64,000 nt of DNA from Mycobacterium sp. MFM001 (GTDB taxonomy: Bacteria > Actinomycetota > Actinomycetes > Mycobacteriales > Mycobacteriaceae), in NCBI RefSeq assembly GCF_003402475.1, contig NZ_BFAB01000016.1, forward strand, positions 16,149-80,148. The letters are read 5' to 3'. The notes under the pieces were generated by a model, which worked only from the letters and a program-made list of their open reading frames with translations, was not told where the DNA came from and ran no database searches. This document shows, piece after piece, positions 42,265 through 51,775 of the stretch; the stretch's first letter is position 1; each line of letters starts with the position of its first letter. Position numbers and translations under genes: made by a program.

Positions 42265-45200
42265 CGATGGGTCTCCGTTGTGGCGATCTGCACCGGGGCG
42301 GTCAACTGGTCGGTGACGTACACGCCTCGCCCGGGTCGCATCTTGGCCGCCCGCTGCCCGCCGATGATGAAGCCTTCGCCGCGATCGCCGCTCATCACCA
42401 TACCGGCGGCTTTCATGCGCAGCAGTCGGTCAATCAGCGGCGAGCTCGCCGCCCGCGCCCAGGTGCCGATCCGGCGGCCCACAATCAGGTGCAGCCCAAC
42501 CTCTTTGGCGCGATCGATGAACGGCACCAACGGTTCCAACGGGTAGGCGCCTGCCTGCCAGCTTCCGCTGCCCCACTCCTGCAGCGTGTCTTCCCGGTCG
42601 ATGATCACAAACATCTGGCGGCCACTCCACCCGATGCCGGCCTTGATCTGGGCCTGCGTCACATCGGCGGCCGGCAAGCGTTGCGCCAGAATCGATCCCA
42701 AATGCGCGGCCAGGCTGCGCAGCTGGTCCTCGCGATGCACATAGCCCTGCCGGGTGACCGGCTCCGGCACAGGATCCGGTGTGCCAGTCGCCGGTGTTGA
42801 CATGCCGAAAGTGAAGTCTTGCTTTGGTGCCGCCGCCGGGACGTCCACGTAGCTGCCCAGGTGCGGGCCTTCCACCACCTGGGCCAGCTCGGTGTGCGGG
42901 TCGACGACGAAGATCTCCGCCTGCTCGGGCCCATAGACGGCCATGATGGCGCGCGCCAGGGTCGTCAACGCTGTGGTGGTGCCGCACTCCGGATCACCAG
43001 CGAACAGCAGGTGCGGGGAGACGGCGAAATCGGCCACCGCCGCGCGCAGCCCCACCTCCGAGATACCGAACGGCACCTGCCCCGCCGGGATCGGCCCGCG
43101 CTGGCGTGCCTGCTCGAACACCTCGGCCAGGGTCACGTGCTCGGGAAGAATCTTGAGTCTGGTTGCCGCGGCGGGATCGCCGGTGACCTTGGTGATCGCC
43201 TCGATGGCCTCCCCCACCCGCACTGTGCGATCGTCGACCGTCAACTCCGGCAACGCCGTCTGGAAGTGATAGCCGGCCATCGACGTGCCCCGGCCGCGGA
43301 TCAGCACCGTCTGCGTCTGGGCGGCCTCACCCAACTCACCGGCCGAATCATCCAGTCCGCCAGCCTCATCCTCGATGAGGATTTCCTTTTGACCGAACGG
43401 CACCTTTTTCGCGACCGCGGTATTGTTGGTGGTCAACTCATCGGTGGTTTCGTTGAGTTTGAGTTCCACGTTGCTGGTCAGCAGTGTCTTCATGCCCGAG
43501 CGCAACTTGCCGGGAATCCAGCCGTTGGCCGACAAAATCACATGCACCCCCACACCGGGGCCACGGGTCATAATCGACACCACCCGATCCACCGGCGTCT
43601 TGAGCGAATTGTCGTCGAACGCCTCGACGAACTGCGCCCACCCGTCGAGCACCAAAAACACATCCCCGTAGGGGTCGTCGGGCACCGGGCCGGGCTTGCC
43701 GGCGAACTTGCGCTCCCGCAGATCGGTCATGGTGATCCGCAGATCATCAAACGCCTGGCTGCGGTCCTCGATCAACGTCTCCAACTCCGCGATCGTGCGA
43801 GTCACCCGCTCAGTCTCATTGCCGCGCGCAAACGAGCCGACATGCGGCAGACCGGCAATCCCATTCAAATCGGGGCCGCTAAACCCCAACACGTAGAACT
43901 GGATTCGCTGCGGCGTATACATCAGAGCGGCGCCCGTGATCATCGTGGTCAGCGCCACCGTCTTGCCCGATCGCCCGATGCCGATCACACCGCAGTTGCC
44001 CTCGAGCATGTTGACCGCATACACCCGCTGGGCATGCTGGAACGGCCGGTCCTCCACACCCACCGGAAACAACAGATCCTTGTTGCGGCCGTAGTCGACA
44101 TGCCACGGTTTGCCGCGCAGCCGGCGCACCAACTCATCGACCGGCAACGGCGCCAACGGCGGCAACCACATCCGCCGCCCCCGCCGCCCCTGAGTCTGCG
44201 CCCGCAACGACGCAGTGGCCACCTGCGAATTACGCATCGGCCGCCCATCCGGGCCGATCAACACCTGCGGCTGGTCATCAACCACCTTCTTCTCCGGCTG
44301 CACCGGGCGTGCCACGGCGGGCATCCCGGTCACCCGGAACTCCCTCGGCGGCGCATACCCCGACTGGGCCCGCACCGCCGCCGCGGCCACCCGCCGCGGC
44401 GGCGTGTAAGTACCGGACACATACGCGGTCTGGTAGCGGGTCAGCCGCTCGCGGCCCTCCACCCTCAAATACCCCGCCCCGGCCGGCTTCAGCGGCAGAT
44501 ACTTGGCCTCCTCCACACCGAGCACCGCACGAGAATCGTTGCCGTCCAACGTCCGCAGCGCGGCCCGAATCGGAATGTTGGCCATGATGCCCTGGCTCAT
44601 CTCATGCCCCAGCCGCTGCGAGCCCATCGCCATGCGTACACCCAACGCCCGCCCCTGCCGGCCAATCTCATCCATCACCTCCCGCGCCGGCGGATACTCC
44701 TTGAACATCTGCGTGAACTCATCGACAATCACCAGCAGGTGCGGCATCGGGGGTAGCGGCTCGCCGCGATGAATCCGCAGATACTCATACTCGGCGGCGT
44801 TGCCCACCCGCGCCCTAGCCAGCATGGTCTTGCGGATCTCGAGCTCGCCGTAGAGCACATCACCCATGCGCTCCAGCCACAGCGAGTCATTGCGCAGGTT
44901 GTTCATCGCCGCCACCACATGCGGCAGGTGTTCAATCGACTGCGCGGTCGTCGCACCCTTGAAATCGAAAAACGCAATGTTTAGTGATTCCGGTGAATGC
45001 GTCAGACACGCCGACAGCACCAGCGTGGTCCAAAACTCCGACTTGCCCGACCCGGTGGTGCCTACCAGCACCATGTGATAACCCATCCCACCCTCGTGGG
45101 TGTCCTTGAAGTCGATGTAAACCGGGTTGCCGAACTCGTCGCGGCCCACCGGGATCTTCAACCACCGCTCCCCCCAGGGGTTTTCCTCAAATGGCGGCCC

Positions 45201-46118
45201 CGAGCGGGTCGGTGCCCACAACCGCTCCACATCCAGGCGCGCCGGATCCTCAATCCCCAGGATCTCGAACAAGTCGACCAGGCCGCTGTTTTCGGCGACC
45301 GTTGTGCGGGTGGTGGTGTCCGGGCGCCACCGCGACATGCGGCGCGCGATCGTGCGTGCCATCAATTCGCTCATCTGATCCGGCACCGCGAACCGGCCAC
45401 CGGCATCGCGGATCAGTGTCGGGCTCACATAGTAGGTCGAGCGAAACTCCAGGCCCGTGCCCTTCTCTTCCGCCAACCGGATAAAGGTCACGCCGGCCAC
45501 CCCGTCGCGGCGCGTCAAGGTCTGCCATTCGGCCTCGTCGATGCGCCGCTGGTCGTTGACCACCAGCCAGTGCGGCATCTGGGTCGTCTCCTTCGAGAAT
45601 GCTTCCCGCTCATGCAGTTCATCACCGACCGCGGCGTTGAAGCCCTCCGCCGACGTCCACACCAGCCGCGCCGATCCGCCCGTGTCGAGCAGGGTGGGAT
45701 GCTGGCAGTGCGGCAGCCACTTCACCCAATCCCACCGATTCGGATTATCGGTAACGATCATCACCTTCAGGTCATTCGGTGAGTGAAACACCGTGGCCTG
45801 GCAGATAATTGAGCGCATCAGCGCATAACCCGGCTCCATATCACCGTTTTCGCCCACCAGCGCCAACCCCGGTGTTCCGCGCAGCGACACTGGCTTAGCG
45901 ATAGCGTGCACCGACTTCTGTTGATCCAGAAAGCTACTCAAGGCCTGATACGACACCGGTTCGTAATCCGCCGGGTTCCCCAGCGTCGGCAGAGCATCAA
46001 AATTACGTGACAAGCTTGAGCGGCCCACCCCGAACCGCACATAGCCGAAATTCGGGTCCAGCGACGCCGGGCCCGCTGCCGCCCGCGTCGTCCCTGGCCG
46101 CTCAACAGCGCGCGTCAT
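42261..46118 (-). CDS. eccC: ESX ATPase EccC, cytosolic part with three FtsK-type domains
   Basis: A 1285-residue protein, the motor of the ESX system. It starts 'MTRAVERPGTTRAAAG' and soon reads 'PNFGYVRFGVGRSSLSRNFD', the region that in other EccC proteins follows the membrane stalk. ATPase 1 has Walker A 'VGTTGSGKSE' (352-361) and Walker B 'VIVDEFTQM' (D466/E467). ATPase 2 has 'GIGRSGKT' with Walker B changed to 'VLDGW'. ATPase 3 has 'GDPECGTTT', with Thr in place of the Walker A Lys. The usual two N-terminal membrane helices are absent; they are encoded by the separate gene upstream, whose stop overlaps this start (ATGA). Loss of catalytic residues in domains 2 and 3 is partly typical of the family. 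Confidence 0.93.
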   Translation of the reverse strand: MTRAVERPGTTRAAAGPASLDPNFGYVRFGVGRSSLSRNFDALPTLGNPADYEPVSYQALSSFLDQQKSVHAIAKPVSLRGTPGLALVGENGDMEPGYALMRSIICQATVFHSPNDLKVMIVTDNPNRWDWVKWLPHCQHPTLLDTGGSARLVWTSAEGFNAAVGDELHEREAFSKETTQMPHWLVVNDQRRIDEAEWQTLTRRDGVAGVTFIRLAEEKGTGLEFRSTYYVSPTLIRDAGGRFAVPDQMSELMARTIARRMSRWRPDTTTRTTVAENSGLVDLFEILGIEDPARLDVERLWAPTRSGPPFEENPWGERWLKIPVGRDEFGNPVYIDFKDTHEGGMGYHMVLVGTTGSGKSEFWTTLVLSACLTHSPESLNIAFFDFKGATTAQSIEHLPHVVAAMNNLRNDSLWLERMGDVLYGELEIRKTMLARARVGNAAEYEYLRIHRGEPLPPMPHLLVIVDEFTQMFKEYPPAREVMDEIGRQGRALGVRMAMGSQRLGHEMSQGIMANIPIRAALRTLDGNDSRAVLGVEEAKYLPLKPAGAGYLRVEGRERLTRYQTAYVSGTYTPPRRVAAAAVRAQSGYAPPREFRVTGMPAVARPVQPEKKVVDDQPQVLIGPDGRPMRNSQVATASLRAQTQGRRGRRMWLPPLAPLPVDELVRRLRGKPWHVDYGRNKDLLFPVGVEDRPFQHAQRVYAVNMLEGNCGVIGIGRSGKTVALTTMITGAALMYTPQRIQFYVLGFSGPDLNGIAGLPHVGSFARGNETERVTRTIAELETLIEDRSQAFDDLRITMTDLRERKFAGKPGPVPDDPYGDVFLVLDGWAQFVEAFDDNSLKTPVDRVVSIMTRGPGVGVHVILSANGWIPGKLRSGMKTLLTSNVELKLNETTDELTTNNTAVAKKVPFGQKEILIEDEAGGLDDSAGELGEAAQTQTVLIRGRGTSMAGYHFQTALPELTVDDRTVRVGEAIEAITKVTGDPAAATRLKILPEHVTLAEVFEQARQRGPIPAGQVPFGISEVGLRAAVADFAVSPHLLFAGDPECGTTTALTTLARAIMAVYGPEQAEIFVVDPHTELAQVVEGPHLGSYVDVPAAAPKQDFTFGMSTPATGTPDPVPEPVTRQGYVHREDQLRSLAAHLGSILAQRLPAADVTQAQIKAGIGWSGRQMFVIIDREDTLQEWGSGSWQAGAYPLEPLVPFIDRAKEVGLHLIVGRRIGTWARAASSPLIDRLLRMKAAGMVMSGDRGEGFIIGGQRAAKMRPGRGVYVTDQLTAPVQIATTETHR

Positions 46119-46630
46119 CGCCCACCACCCCCGAGTTTTCGGCTGCGCTCCCACATGCGATCAGATCCCACCGCCCCCAACAACAATGTCGGCTCGGGGT
46201 GCAGGAACCGGAACTGCTCAAACTGCGCCCGGGCGCTCTCATGCACCTCGTCACGCAGATCGTCGAGATCCTTCAAATACTCCCGGCGGGCGATCTCCAT
46301 CTGCGCCGGCGTCAACGACTTGTTATCGCCACCGCCGCCGAACCGGTTGCCGGAAAACATCATCGCCATCGAGGAGATCATCATCAACGGGAAAAACAGC
46401 GACAAACCGACCATCGGCCCCGACCGCAGCCCGGGCTGGGAAAAAATCAGCGCCATCATGCCGATGAACGCCACCCCGATCACGGCGGGCAAAATGATCT
46501 GCAGCTTCGTGCGCGGGATCGGCCGCGGCGCGATCAACGGATCCAGCGACGTCGGTGTCATGATCCTGCTGCCGCTGACCACCCCCGGCGGCATCCTGCG
46601 GGGTCCCGGAGTAAATCGCGCCGTCGACAC
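46115..46630 (-). CDS. Separate membrane-anchor subunit of EccC
   Basis: A 171-residue protein equal to the N-terminus of normal EccC: 'MSTARFTPGPRRMPPGVVSG', two transmembrane helices (43-64 and 73-92: 'IILPAVIGVAFIGMMALIF', 'MVGLSLFFPLMMISSMAMM'), a helical stretch 'AREYLKDLDDLRDEV'-like (RREYLKDLDDLRDEVHE), and the conserved end 'HPEPTLLLGAVGSDRMWERS'. It stops 9 residues after MWERS. The GTG start at 46630 gives the standard EccC beginning and is five bases after the eccB stop. With the downstream gene it rebuilds a full EccC. A missing G in the G5 run near 46130 would also explain the break. Confidence 0.85.
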   Translation of the reverse strand: MSTARFTPGPRRMPPGVVSGSRIMTPTSLDPLIAPRPIPRTKLQIILPAVIGVAFIGMMALIFSQPGLRSGPMVGLSLFFPLMMISSMAMMFSGNRFGGGGDNKSLTPAQMEIARREYLKDLDDLRDEVHESARAQFEQFRFLHPEPTLLLGAVGSDRMWERSRKLGGGGR

Positions 46631-46635
46631 TCGTC

Positions 46636-48216
46636 TTATCCTCCGTGCTGTCGTGTCTGCGACCCCATCGCGGCCGCACCATTCAGGGAGTCGTGCACCG
46701 TCATCGCTGCGGCACGCGACAACTCCGGGCCGGCCGGCCACACCTGAAGCATCGACCACGGCGCCGGGCGCACCGCGCTGATCGCCAACCCCAGCGCGCG
46801 CAGCGCCTCGTCATCGAACGGCACACCATAGCGTGCCCCCGATTCGCTGATCAGCCACAGTGTTTGGCGCCGCGGCGAATCCAGCGCCGCCCCGGTCGTC
46901 GTCACGAACGTCGCCGGCTGCCTGCTCAACAACACCTGATTGGCCTGCACCCCGTCATGGCCGCCGCCCACGAGGTTGACCAGCTGGCCCTGCTGCGCAC
47001 TGCTGATGGGAAGTCCGCGCCCGGTCAGCACATGCATCTGGGCCTGCTGATCGTGGGTTTTCCACTCCCACGCGACACATGCCACTGGCTGGGCATGCCC
47101 GTCCACGATCCGCAGCCGCGACGTCGGGTAATAGTCCACGTCGAGCACGTGGCGGACCGGGGCCTGCGCCAGCCGATCCGGCGCCACCTTCGGTGGTGTT
47201 GTCGCACCGAACGATTGATGCTGGCGCAGCATTGCGGCCACCACCGGCGACACCGGCTGCACACCATCCCCGACCACCACGTAGAAGCGGTCCTGGCCGC
47301 TGGTCACATCGTGGCTCGATACCACCGAGCCCACGACAATGCCTGGCCCCCAATCAAATTGCGGCGGTGCGCCCGCGTCGGGCACTGAGGGAACCACCAG
47401 CGGCCCGCCCGCCGGCAGCGCGTCATAAAGAGCCCGCGACATCGCCTGCACCGGCGCACCCGAGGCCACTCCTAGCGCGTCGGTTACCGCCCGGTCCCCC
47501 AAATCGATCGGCATCCGCACACCATTAGAGACAACAAACGCCTTGCCGGCATACGACAACAGCAGTGCCTCACCGGCACCCAGCCGGGCCGCGCTATCCC
47601 CCGACGTCAACTCGCCGTTAATGCCCGTCACCGTCGGGGCGCCGGCCAGCGTCGTCGACGCGGTGTCGCACACCGCCCACCGAGACACATCCGGCGACAC
47701 CACCCGCGGGGTATCAACCGGGGCCCCCACAATCCCCACCGGCGGCCCTTTGGGCCACTTCGCCAACTCATCGACGTTCACAAATGTCGGGCGATCCGGT
47801 GAGCCCGCAATCAACTGCGCCGACACCAAATTCAGCGCCGGATGCAGCCGCCCATCCACCACCACATACAGCGTGCCCACCTTGCGTTCGGCGACAACCT
47901 TTGACTGGCCCACCTGGCCGGCCGGGCGAAACCACCCCACAATCAGCGCGCCGATCACCAACACCACCCCGACCACCGCCGACAGCATCAACAGCACACG
48001 CTGCCAGCGCACCGGGTCGACTTCCATGCGCACCGAGCGTCGCAGCAACGCAAACCCCAGCCGGCGGCGCAAAAACCAATGCCCGCTCACCTGTGTGCGC
48101 GACGCCAAATTCAGGCCAAGCCCACCACCATCACGCGGCTGCCGACGCGGCGCCGAACCCAACGGCACGCCATTCGACTGGGCGCCCGGACCTAGATTGC
48201 CAGCCACAAACCGCAC
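46636..48216 (-). CDS. eccB: ESX membrane component EccB
   Basis: A 526-residue bitopic protein that contributes the periplasmic core of the ESX complex. N-terminus 'ASRTQVSGHWFLRRRLGFAL' and 'RSVRMEVDPVR' are classic EccB; one transmembrane helix (75-97) is followed by four to five R1-R4 type repeats ('GTLYVVVDGRLHPALNLVSA', 'VVSPDVSRWAVCDT', 'ALLLSYAGKAFVVSNGVR'). The GTG at 48216 makes the N-terminus about 30 residues longer than usual; a GTG 16 codons later (48168) is an alternative. It is five bases from the EccC-anchor gene. Confidence 0.9.
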   Translation of the reverse strand: MRFVAGNLGPGAQSNGVPLGSAPRRQPRDGGGLGLNLASRTQVSGHWFLRRRLGFALLRRSVRMEVDPVRWQRVLLMLSAVVGVVLVIGALIVGWFRPAGQVGQSKVVAERKVGTLYVVVDGRLHPALNLVSAQLIAGSPDRPTFVNVDELAKWPKGPPVGIVGAPVDTPRVVSPDVSRWAVCDTASTTLAGAPTVTGINGELTSGDSAARLGAGEALLLSYAGKAFVVSNGVRMPIDLGDRAVTDALGVASGAPVQAMSRALYDALPAGGPLVVPSVPDAGAPPQFDWGPGIVVGSVVSSHDVTSGQDRFYVVVGDGVQPVSPVVAAMLRQHQSFGATTPPKVAPDRLAQAPVRHVLDVDYYPTSRLRIVDGHAQPVACVAWEWKTHDQQAQMHVLTGRGLPISSAQQGQLVNLVGGGHDGVQANQVLLSRQPATFVTTTGAALDSPRRQTLWLISESGARYGVPFDDEALRALGLAISAVRPAPWSMLQVWPAGPELSRAAAMTVHDSLNGAAAMGSQTRQHGG

Positions 48217-48319
48217 CGTACCGCCGCCACGGACGCAACCGCTACTACTGCGTCCAAAATTGACTGACCATGTTTTTCGCCATCATCGGCAACTGATTTC
48301 GAATGATAATCAGCGGGCC

Positions 48320-50749
48320 TCATGGCCGGGGCAGTTCCTGTTCGATCTCGCGCAGGCCAGGCTCCACCATAGTCCGCACATCGCCGTTGCAGGCCACCTC
48401 TGCCGCAACCGCCGCATAAACCATGTCCGCCAACGGCAGCGGCCGCACACCCCAACCCTTGAGGTGCTCCATCACTCGGGCCGCCACCCACTGGCTGCGG
48501 TAATGCGTGTGAATCTGTGCGGGTACCTGTTCTGGGCGCAGGTCGTCGTCCTTGTACCCGCCGGGACGCTTGGCCCCAACACTCAGAAAGTAGGTATCGC
48601 ACGCAGCATCGAACGTCTCCCACACCCCCGAGTCAAGCTCGCGGCCGGTCTCCACCGCAGCCCAGACCGGTTGTATTTGTTCTTTCGGGCACTCGTCCAC
48701 CTGACGCAATTCCCGGATCAGCGCCTGAGTCAGCGGGAATATCACCCGCTCCTGCGTGGACTGTCCCATGCCGGACAGCTTCGCTAACCGCTCGTAAAGA
48801 TCGGGATACTCCAGCTGCAGGCGATGTACGTGCATGTCATCCAAATCCGGCGCCGACCAATCCGCTGCCAGGCCCGCGGGGCGGTCCTCTTCGCGGCGAC
48901 TGACCTTCGTATGCTCCACGCCCGCGCTACGGAAAGCACCGACCTCGGCAGTGGTCGCCGCGGCGACCATGCGCCAATCATCATCAGCGCGTAACGCCGC
49001 ATACTCGACTAAGACGCGGGCTGGATCGGCCCAACCAAACCATCGCTGCCGAAACTCCCTGTCCACCAACGGTGAATCCGCGACAGCAAGGCGGACACCG
49101 CGCGGCAAATACACACCCTCCGGCACATAGCCCGAGCCATCGTTCGACATCGCAACGGTTTCCGAACCCGACGGCGACCGAAAAACACCAATCGCCCAAT
49201 CCAGCGGGTAGTGCACCCTGCTGGCCTGATGCAACTCCCACGCCAGTCGGGCAGCCGCAAGCACATCCTCGGAAAACCGCCGCTGCCTGCCCGCCGAGCC
49301 AGCGGCAGGGGTCACCACACTCGCCGGCACGACCGTAGGCGCAGGTGCGCTTGCAGACCCACCCGAGCCAGCCGAGGCAACACTGGTGGAACTCGATGCC
49401 GTGGCCGGTACAGTCGCAGCGGTTGGCGCGCCACCCGTAGAAACACCCTGCGCTGCAGGGCCTCCCATCCCCGGCGGCGGCAACATCACCCCCGCCGCCG
49501 GCGGCGCCGCTTGGGCAGCGCCAAGCCCGCCCGCAGATCCTGCTACCGGTGAAGCTGGCGTGTGTGCTCCTGATGCAGCCAGACCAGCCGGCAGCGACGT
49601 CGCAGGTGGCGCCGCCCCCACCGATCCAGCAGCCGGTGGCGCGGAACCCGCACTCCCAGGCAGAGCCGGAGGCGGGCCCACAGGCGACACCGAAGCAACA
49701 GCGCCAGAACCCGCAGACACACCACGAGCGAACGCAGACGGATCGACACCAGCACCCGAGGCAGGAACACCAGGCAAACCACCCGAACCGCCAGCAATCC
49801 CAGGCAAACCCGACTGGGAAGCTGCCGCACTCGGAACATTGCCCACGCCAGACGTAAACGCCGACAACGGATTCGCGCCACCCAGACCCAAGCCGGACCC
49901 GCCAGCAGGAATGCCACCTCCGCCACCAGGCACGCTTCCCCCACCAAGCCCGCTGGGCACGCCAGTGGTCAACGGCGGTGGTGCCTGTATCGGGTTTGTT
50001 AGTTCCCCGCGCTTCCCGGTCTCAGCTGGCGGGCCACCCGGAGACATGCCTGTCGAAAGATCCCCATGCCGGCCGGTTTCTGGACTTTGGCCACTTGGCG
50101 TCCTATTCGCAAGATCGCCCCGTGCTCCAGTGTCTGAATCCCGTCCGCCACTCGACCCTGTCCTCTCCCCGCGCTCTCCCGTAGTGCTGTTGTCGAGCGC
50201 ATGTGTTGTTTCGCTGGGGTCGTCTGATTTAGGGCCGCCGGACCGGCCGATTACTCCCGCTGCTAGTGGGTCGACGACGCCTTGTACGCGAGCGTGTGTA
50301 TCGGTGACTGCGGTGGTGAAGGTGGCGAGCGTCGCCAGCGCGGCAGAGTGTCCCTTGGCGATGATCGCTTCACGGGCCTCGCGTGGCGACGCCGCGATTT
50401 CCTGGTGGGTTTCGTAGTCGATTTGGTCGAGAGCCCTGGTCAAATCGTGGCCGAGGATGGCTACCTCCTGGTGGGCGGAGTGTAGGTGGCCCATAATCTC
50501 GCTGATATTGCGGTGATCGATGGCGAGCAGCTGATGCTCGGTGATCGCGGCCTCTGAGAACGCGCCTTCGGTCGTCTCGGCGAGCTGCGCGGCCGCGACA
50601 CGGTACTGCTGAGCTATCTCCTCATGGGCGGCCCTAGCCGCTTGGTAATGCTCTGCGGCTGCTGCTGCGTGCGTATGCGCGGTCGGCCACATCCATGCAG
50701 GGACTACCTGATCCGAATACGGGCGACTCGATCCTGCAACCCCAGCCAT
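48320..50749 (-). CDS. Large Esp-type protein with helical N-terminus, low-complexity middle and conserved C-terminus
   Basis: An 809-residue protein. Residues 15-170 are predicted long helices ('AAAAEHYQAARAAHEEIAQQ', 'AILGHDLTRALDQIDYETHQ'), reminiscent of ESX substrates; the next 340 are Gly/Ala/Pro-rich. The last 290 residues are globular, with 'FSEDVLAAARLAWELHQAS', 'HYPLDWAIGVFRSPSGSETV', 'DPARVLVEYAALRADDDW'. From memory this end resembles Mycobacterium tuberculosis Rv2082/Rv0029-type proteins (DUF5631/DUF5632). Start ATG 50749 lies one base after the preceding stop. Function unknown; position suggests an ESX substrate or accessory. Confidence 0.7.
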   Translation of the reverse strand: MAGVAGSSRPYSDQVVPAWMWPTAHTHAAAAAEHYQAARAAHEEIAQQYRVAAAQLAETTEGAFSEAAITEHQLLAIDHRNISEIMGHLHSAHQEVAILGHDLTRALDQIDYETHQEIAASPREAREAIIAKGHSAALATLATFTTAVTDTHARVQGVVDPLAAGVIGRSGGPKSDDPSETTHALDNSTTGERGERTGSSGGRDSDTGARGDLANRTPSGQSPETGRHGDLSTGMSPGGPPAETGKRGELTNPIQAPPPLTTGVPSGLGGGSVPGGGGGIPAGGSGLGLGGANPLSAFTSGVGNVPSAAASQSGLPGIAGGSGGLPGVPASGAGVDPSAFARGVSAGSGAVASVSPVGPPPALPGSAGSAPPAAGSVGAAPPATSLPAGLAASGAHTPASPVAGSAGGLGAAQAAPPAAGVMLPPPGMGGPAAQGVSTGGAPTAATVPATASSSTSVASAGSGGSASAPAPTVVPASVVTPAAGSAGRQRRFSEDVLAAARLAWELHQASRVHYPLDWAIGVFRSPSGSETVAMSNDGSGYVPEGVYLPRGVRLAVADSPLVDREFRQRWFGWADPARVLVEYAALRADDDWRMVAAATTAEVGAFRSAGVEHTKVSRREEDRPAGLAADWSAPDLDDMHVHRLQLEYPDLYERLAKLSGMGQSTQERVIFPLTQALIRELRQVDECPKEQIQPVWAAVETGRELDSGVWETFDAACDTYFLSVGAKRPGGYKDDDLRPEQVPAQIHTHYRSQWVAARVMEHLKGWGVRPLPLADMVYAAVAAEVACNGDVRTMVEPGLREIEQELPRP

Positions 50750-50750
50750 T

Positions 50751-51335
50751 TCACCTGATACCGCACGCCGTCCGAATCTTCGCTGCGGCCTCATTGGACC
50801 GATCCGCAGCTGCATTAGCGACGGCAGCCGACTGGTGCTGCCCGTCGACAGCGACTAGGTCCACATTCGCAGCGATGTACTCCGCGATCGGGTTCGCCAC
50901 GTCGCGCGGTGTTGCCGGCGGCAGATGTTGCCGTAGGTATTCCGCTTGGGTAAGAATTCCAGTCTGCGCCTGAACCAATGCATTGACTGTTACCGGGTCT
51001 TCCCAATTCGGTGGGGCGGCCAGGAATGGTCGTCGGGCGGCCACCATCGCATCGGAAGCTGCGGCCCACGCACCGCAAGCTTCCTTTTTGGCCGCTGCGA
51101 CATCAGCCGCAGCGGGCGCTGACGAACTCGGTATTGATACGGCGGGCGCCTGATCACGCTGCGATGGCTGGCGCACCAATGCGATGCCACCCATTACCGC
51201 CGCCGCGATCGCCACTGCTAGTGCGGCGATCGGAAGAGCCCTCGCGCCTCGACGGGTTGGTTCTCGCTGCGGCGGCGGGGGCGGCGTCGGGTAGGGCTGA
51301 GGGACGTAGGGTGGCGGCGCCACATGCTGGGTCAT
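50751..51335 (-). CDS. Pro-rich single-TM protein of the ESX cluster
   Basis: A 194-residue protein: a proline-rich cytoplasmic N-terminus ('PPPYVPQPYPTPPPPPQ'), one transmembrane helix ('ALPIAALAVAIAAAVMGGIA', about 32-52), and an outer helical domain with 'ACGAWAAASDAMVAARRP' and 'CGIR' at the end, the two Cys perhaps forming a disulfide. It lies between the WXG-like and the large Esp-type gene with gaps of one or two bases. A recall-based match is the Rv2081c/Rv0028-like neighbour set. Function unknown. Confidence 0.65.
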   Translation of the reverse strand: MTQHVAPPPYVPQPYPTPPPPPQREPTRRGARALPIAALAVAIAAAVMGGIALVRQPSQRDQAPAVSIPSSSAPAAADVAAAKKEACGAWAAASDAMVAARRPFLAAPPNWEDPVTVNALVQAQTGILTQAEYLRQHLPPATPRDVANPIAEYIAANVDLVAVDGQHQSAAVANAAADRSNEAAAKIRTACGIR

Positions 51336-51337
51336 AG

Positions 51338-51637
51338 TTATTGCCCTACCGTTCCAAGTTCAACAGCGTTTTCTTCATCCATCGCATCCAGATTGGCGAC
51401 ACCTGCCGCAGAGACCGCGCCAACAGCGGTGCCGCGCACCTGACCGGTGGTCGAGACGCCCTGATGGACTGTGCTACCCCACGTCGCGATCGCAGCAATA
51501 GCCAGGTCGTAGGTGTTCACCGATGCAGCCGGTGCTGAACTCGGACTTTGCATAGGCGCTGTTGAAGCAGTTGCCGCAGCCTTCGCGGTTGCCGCCGGAG
51601 CCTCCGGATGCATGTACAACCTCTTCGCCGCCGCCAT
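51338..51637 (-). CDS. WXG100-like small ESX protein
   Basis: A 99-residue protein. It has W53-G ('IATWGSTVHQGVSTT') in the middle of two predicted helices and ends 'ANLDAMDEENAVELGTVGQ', the same end type as the EsxB-like and EspC-like proteins. ATG 51637 is chosen because GGAGGAGG lies about 8 bases upstream. The N-terminal 40 residues are Ala/Pro-rich and less typical. It could be a secreted substrate of this ESX system. Confidence 0.65.
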   Translation of the reverse strand: MAAAKRLYMHPEAPAATAKAAATASTAPMQSPSSAPAASVNTYDLAIAAIATWGSTVHQGVSTTGQVRGTAVGAVSAAGVANLDAMDEENAVELGTVGQ

Positions 51638-51775
51638 CAGCCGTTTCCTCCTCCCCGGCACCACAACATGCCGGTGACACTCCACCGCGAGGATGGCGCA
51701 GGTGACCAGCCTCGCTGATGGAATTAACGGTACGGCGGGTCAGCGACACCGCGCTAGCAGTACACCGAATTTTCC

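Noticed and set aside
47543..48787. 414-codon rightward frame over eccB
   Set aside because: Runs antisense through EccB and the Esp-type gene with no motif.
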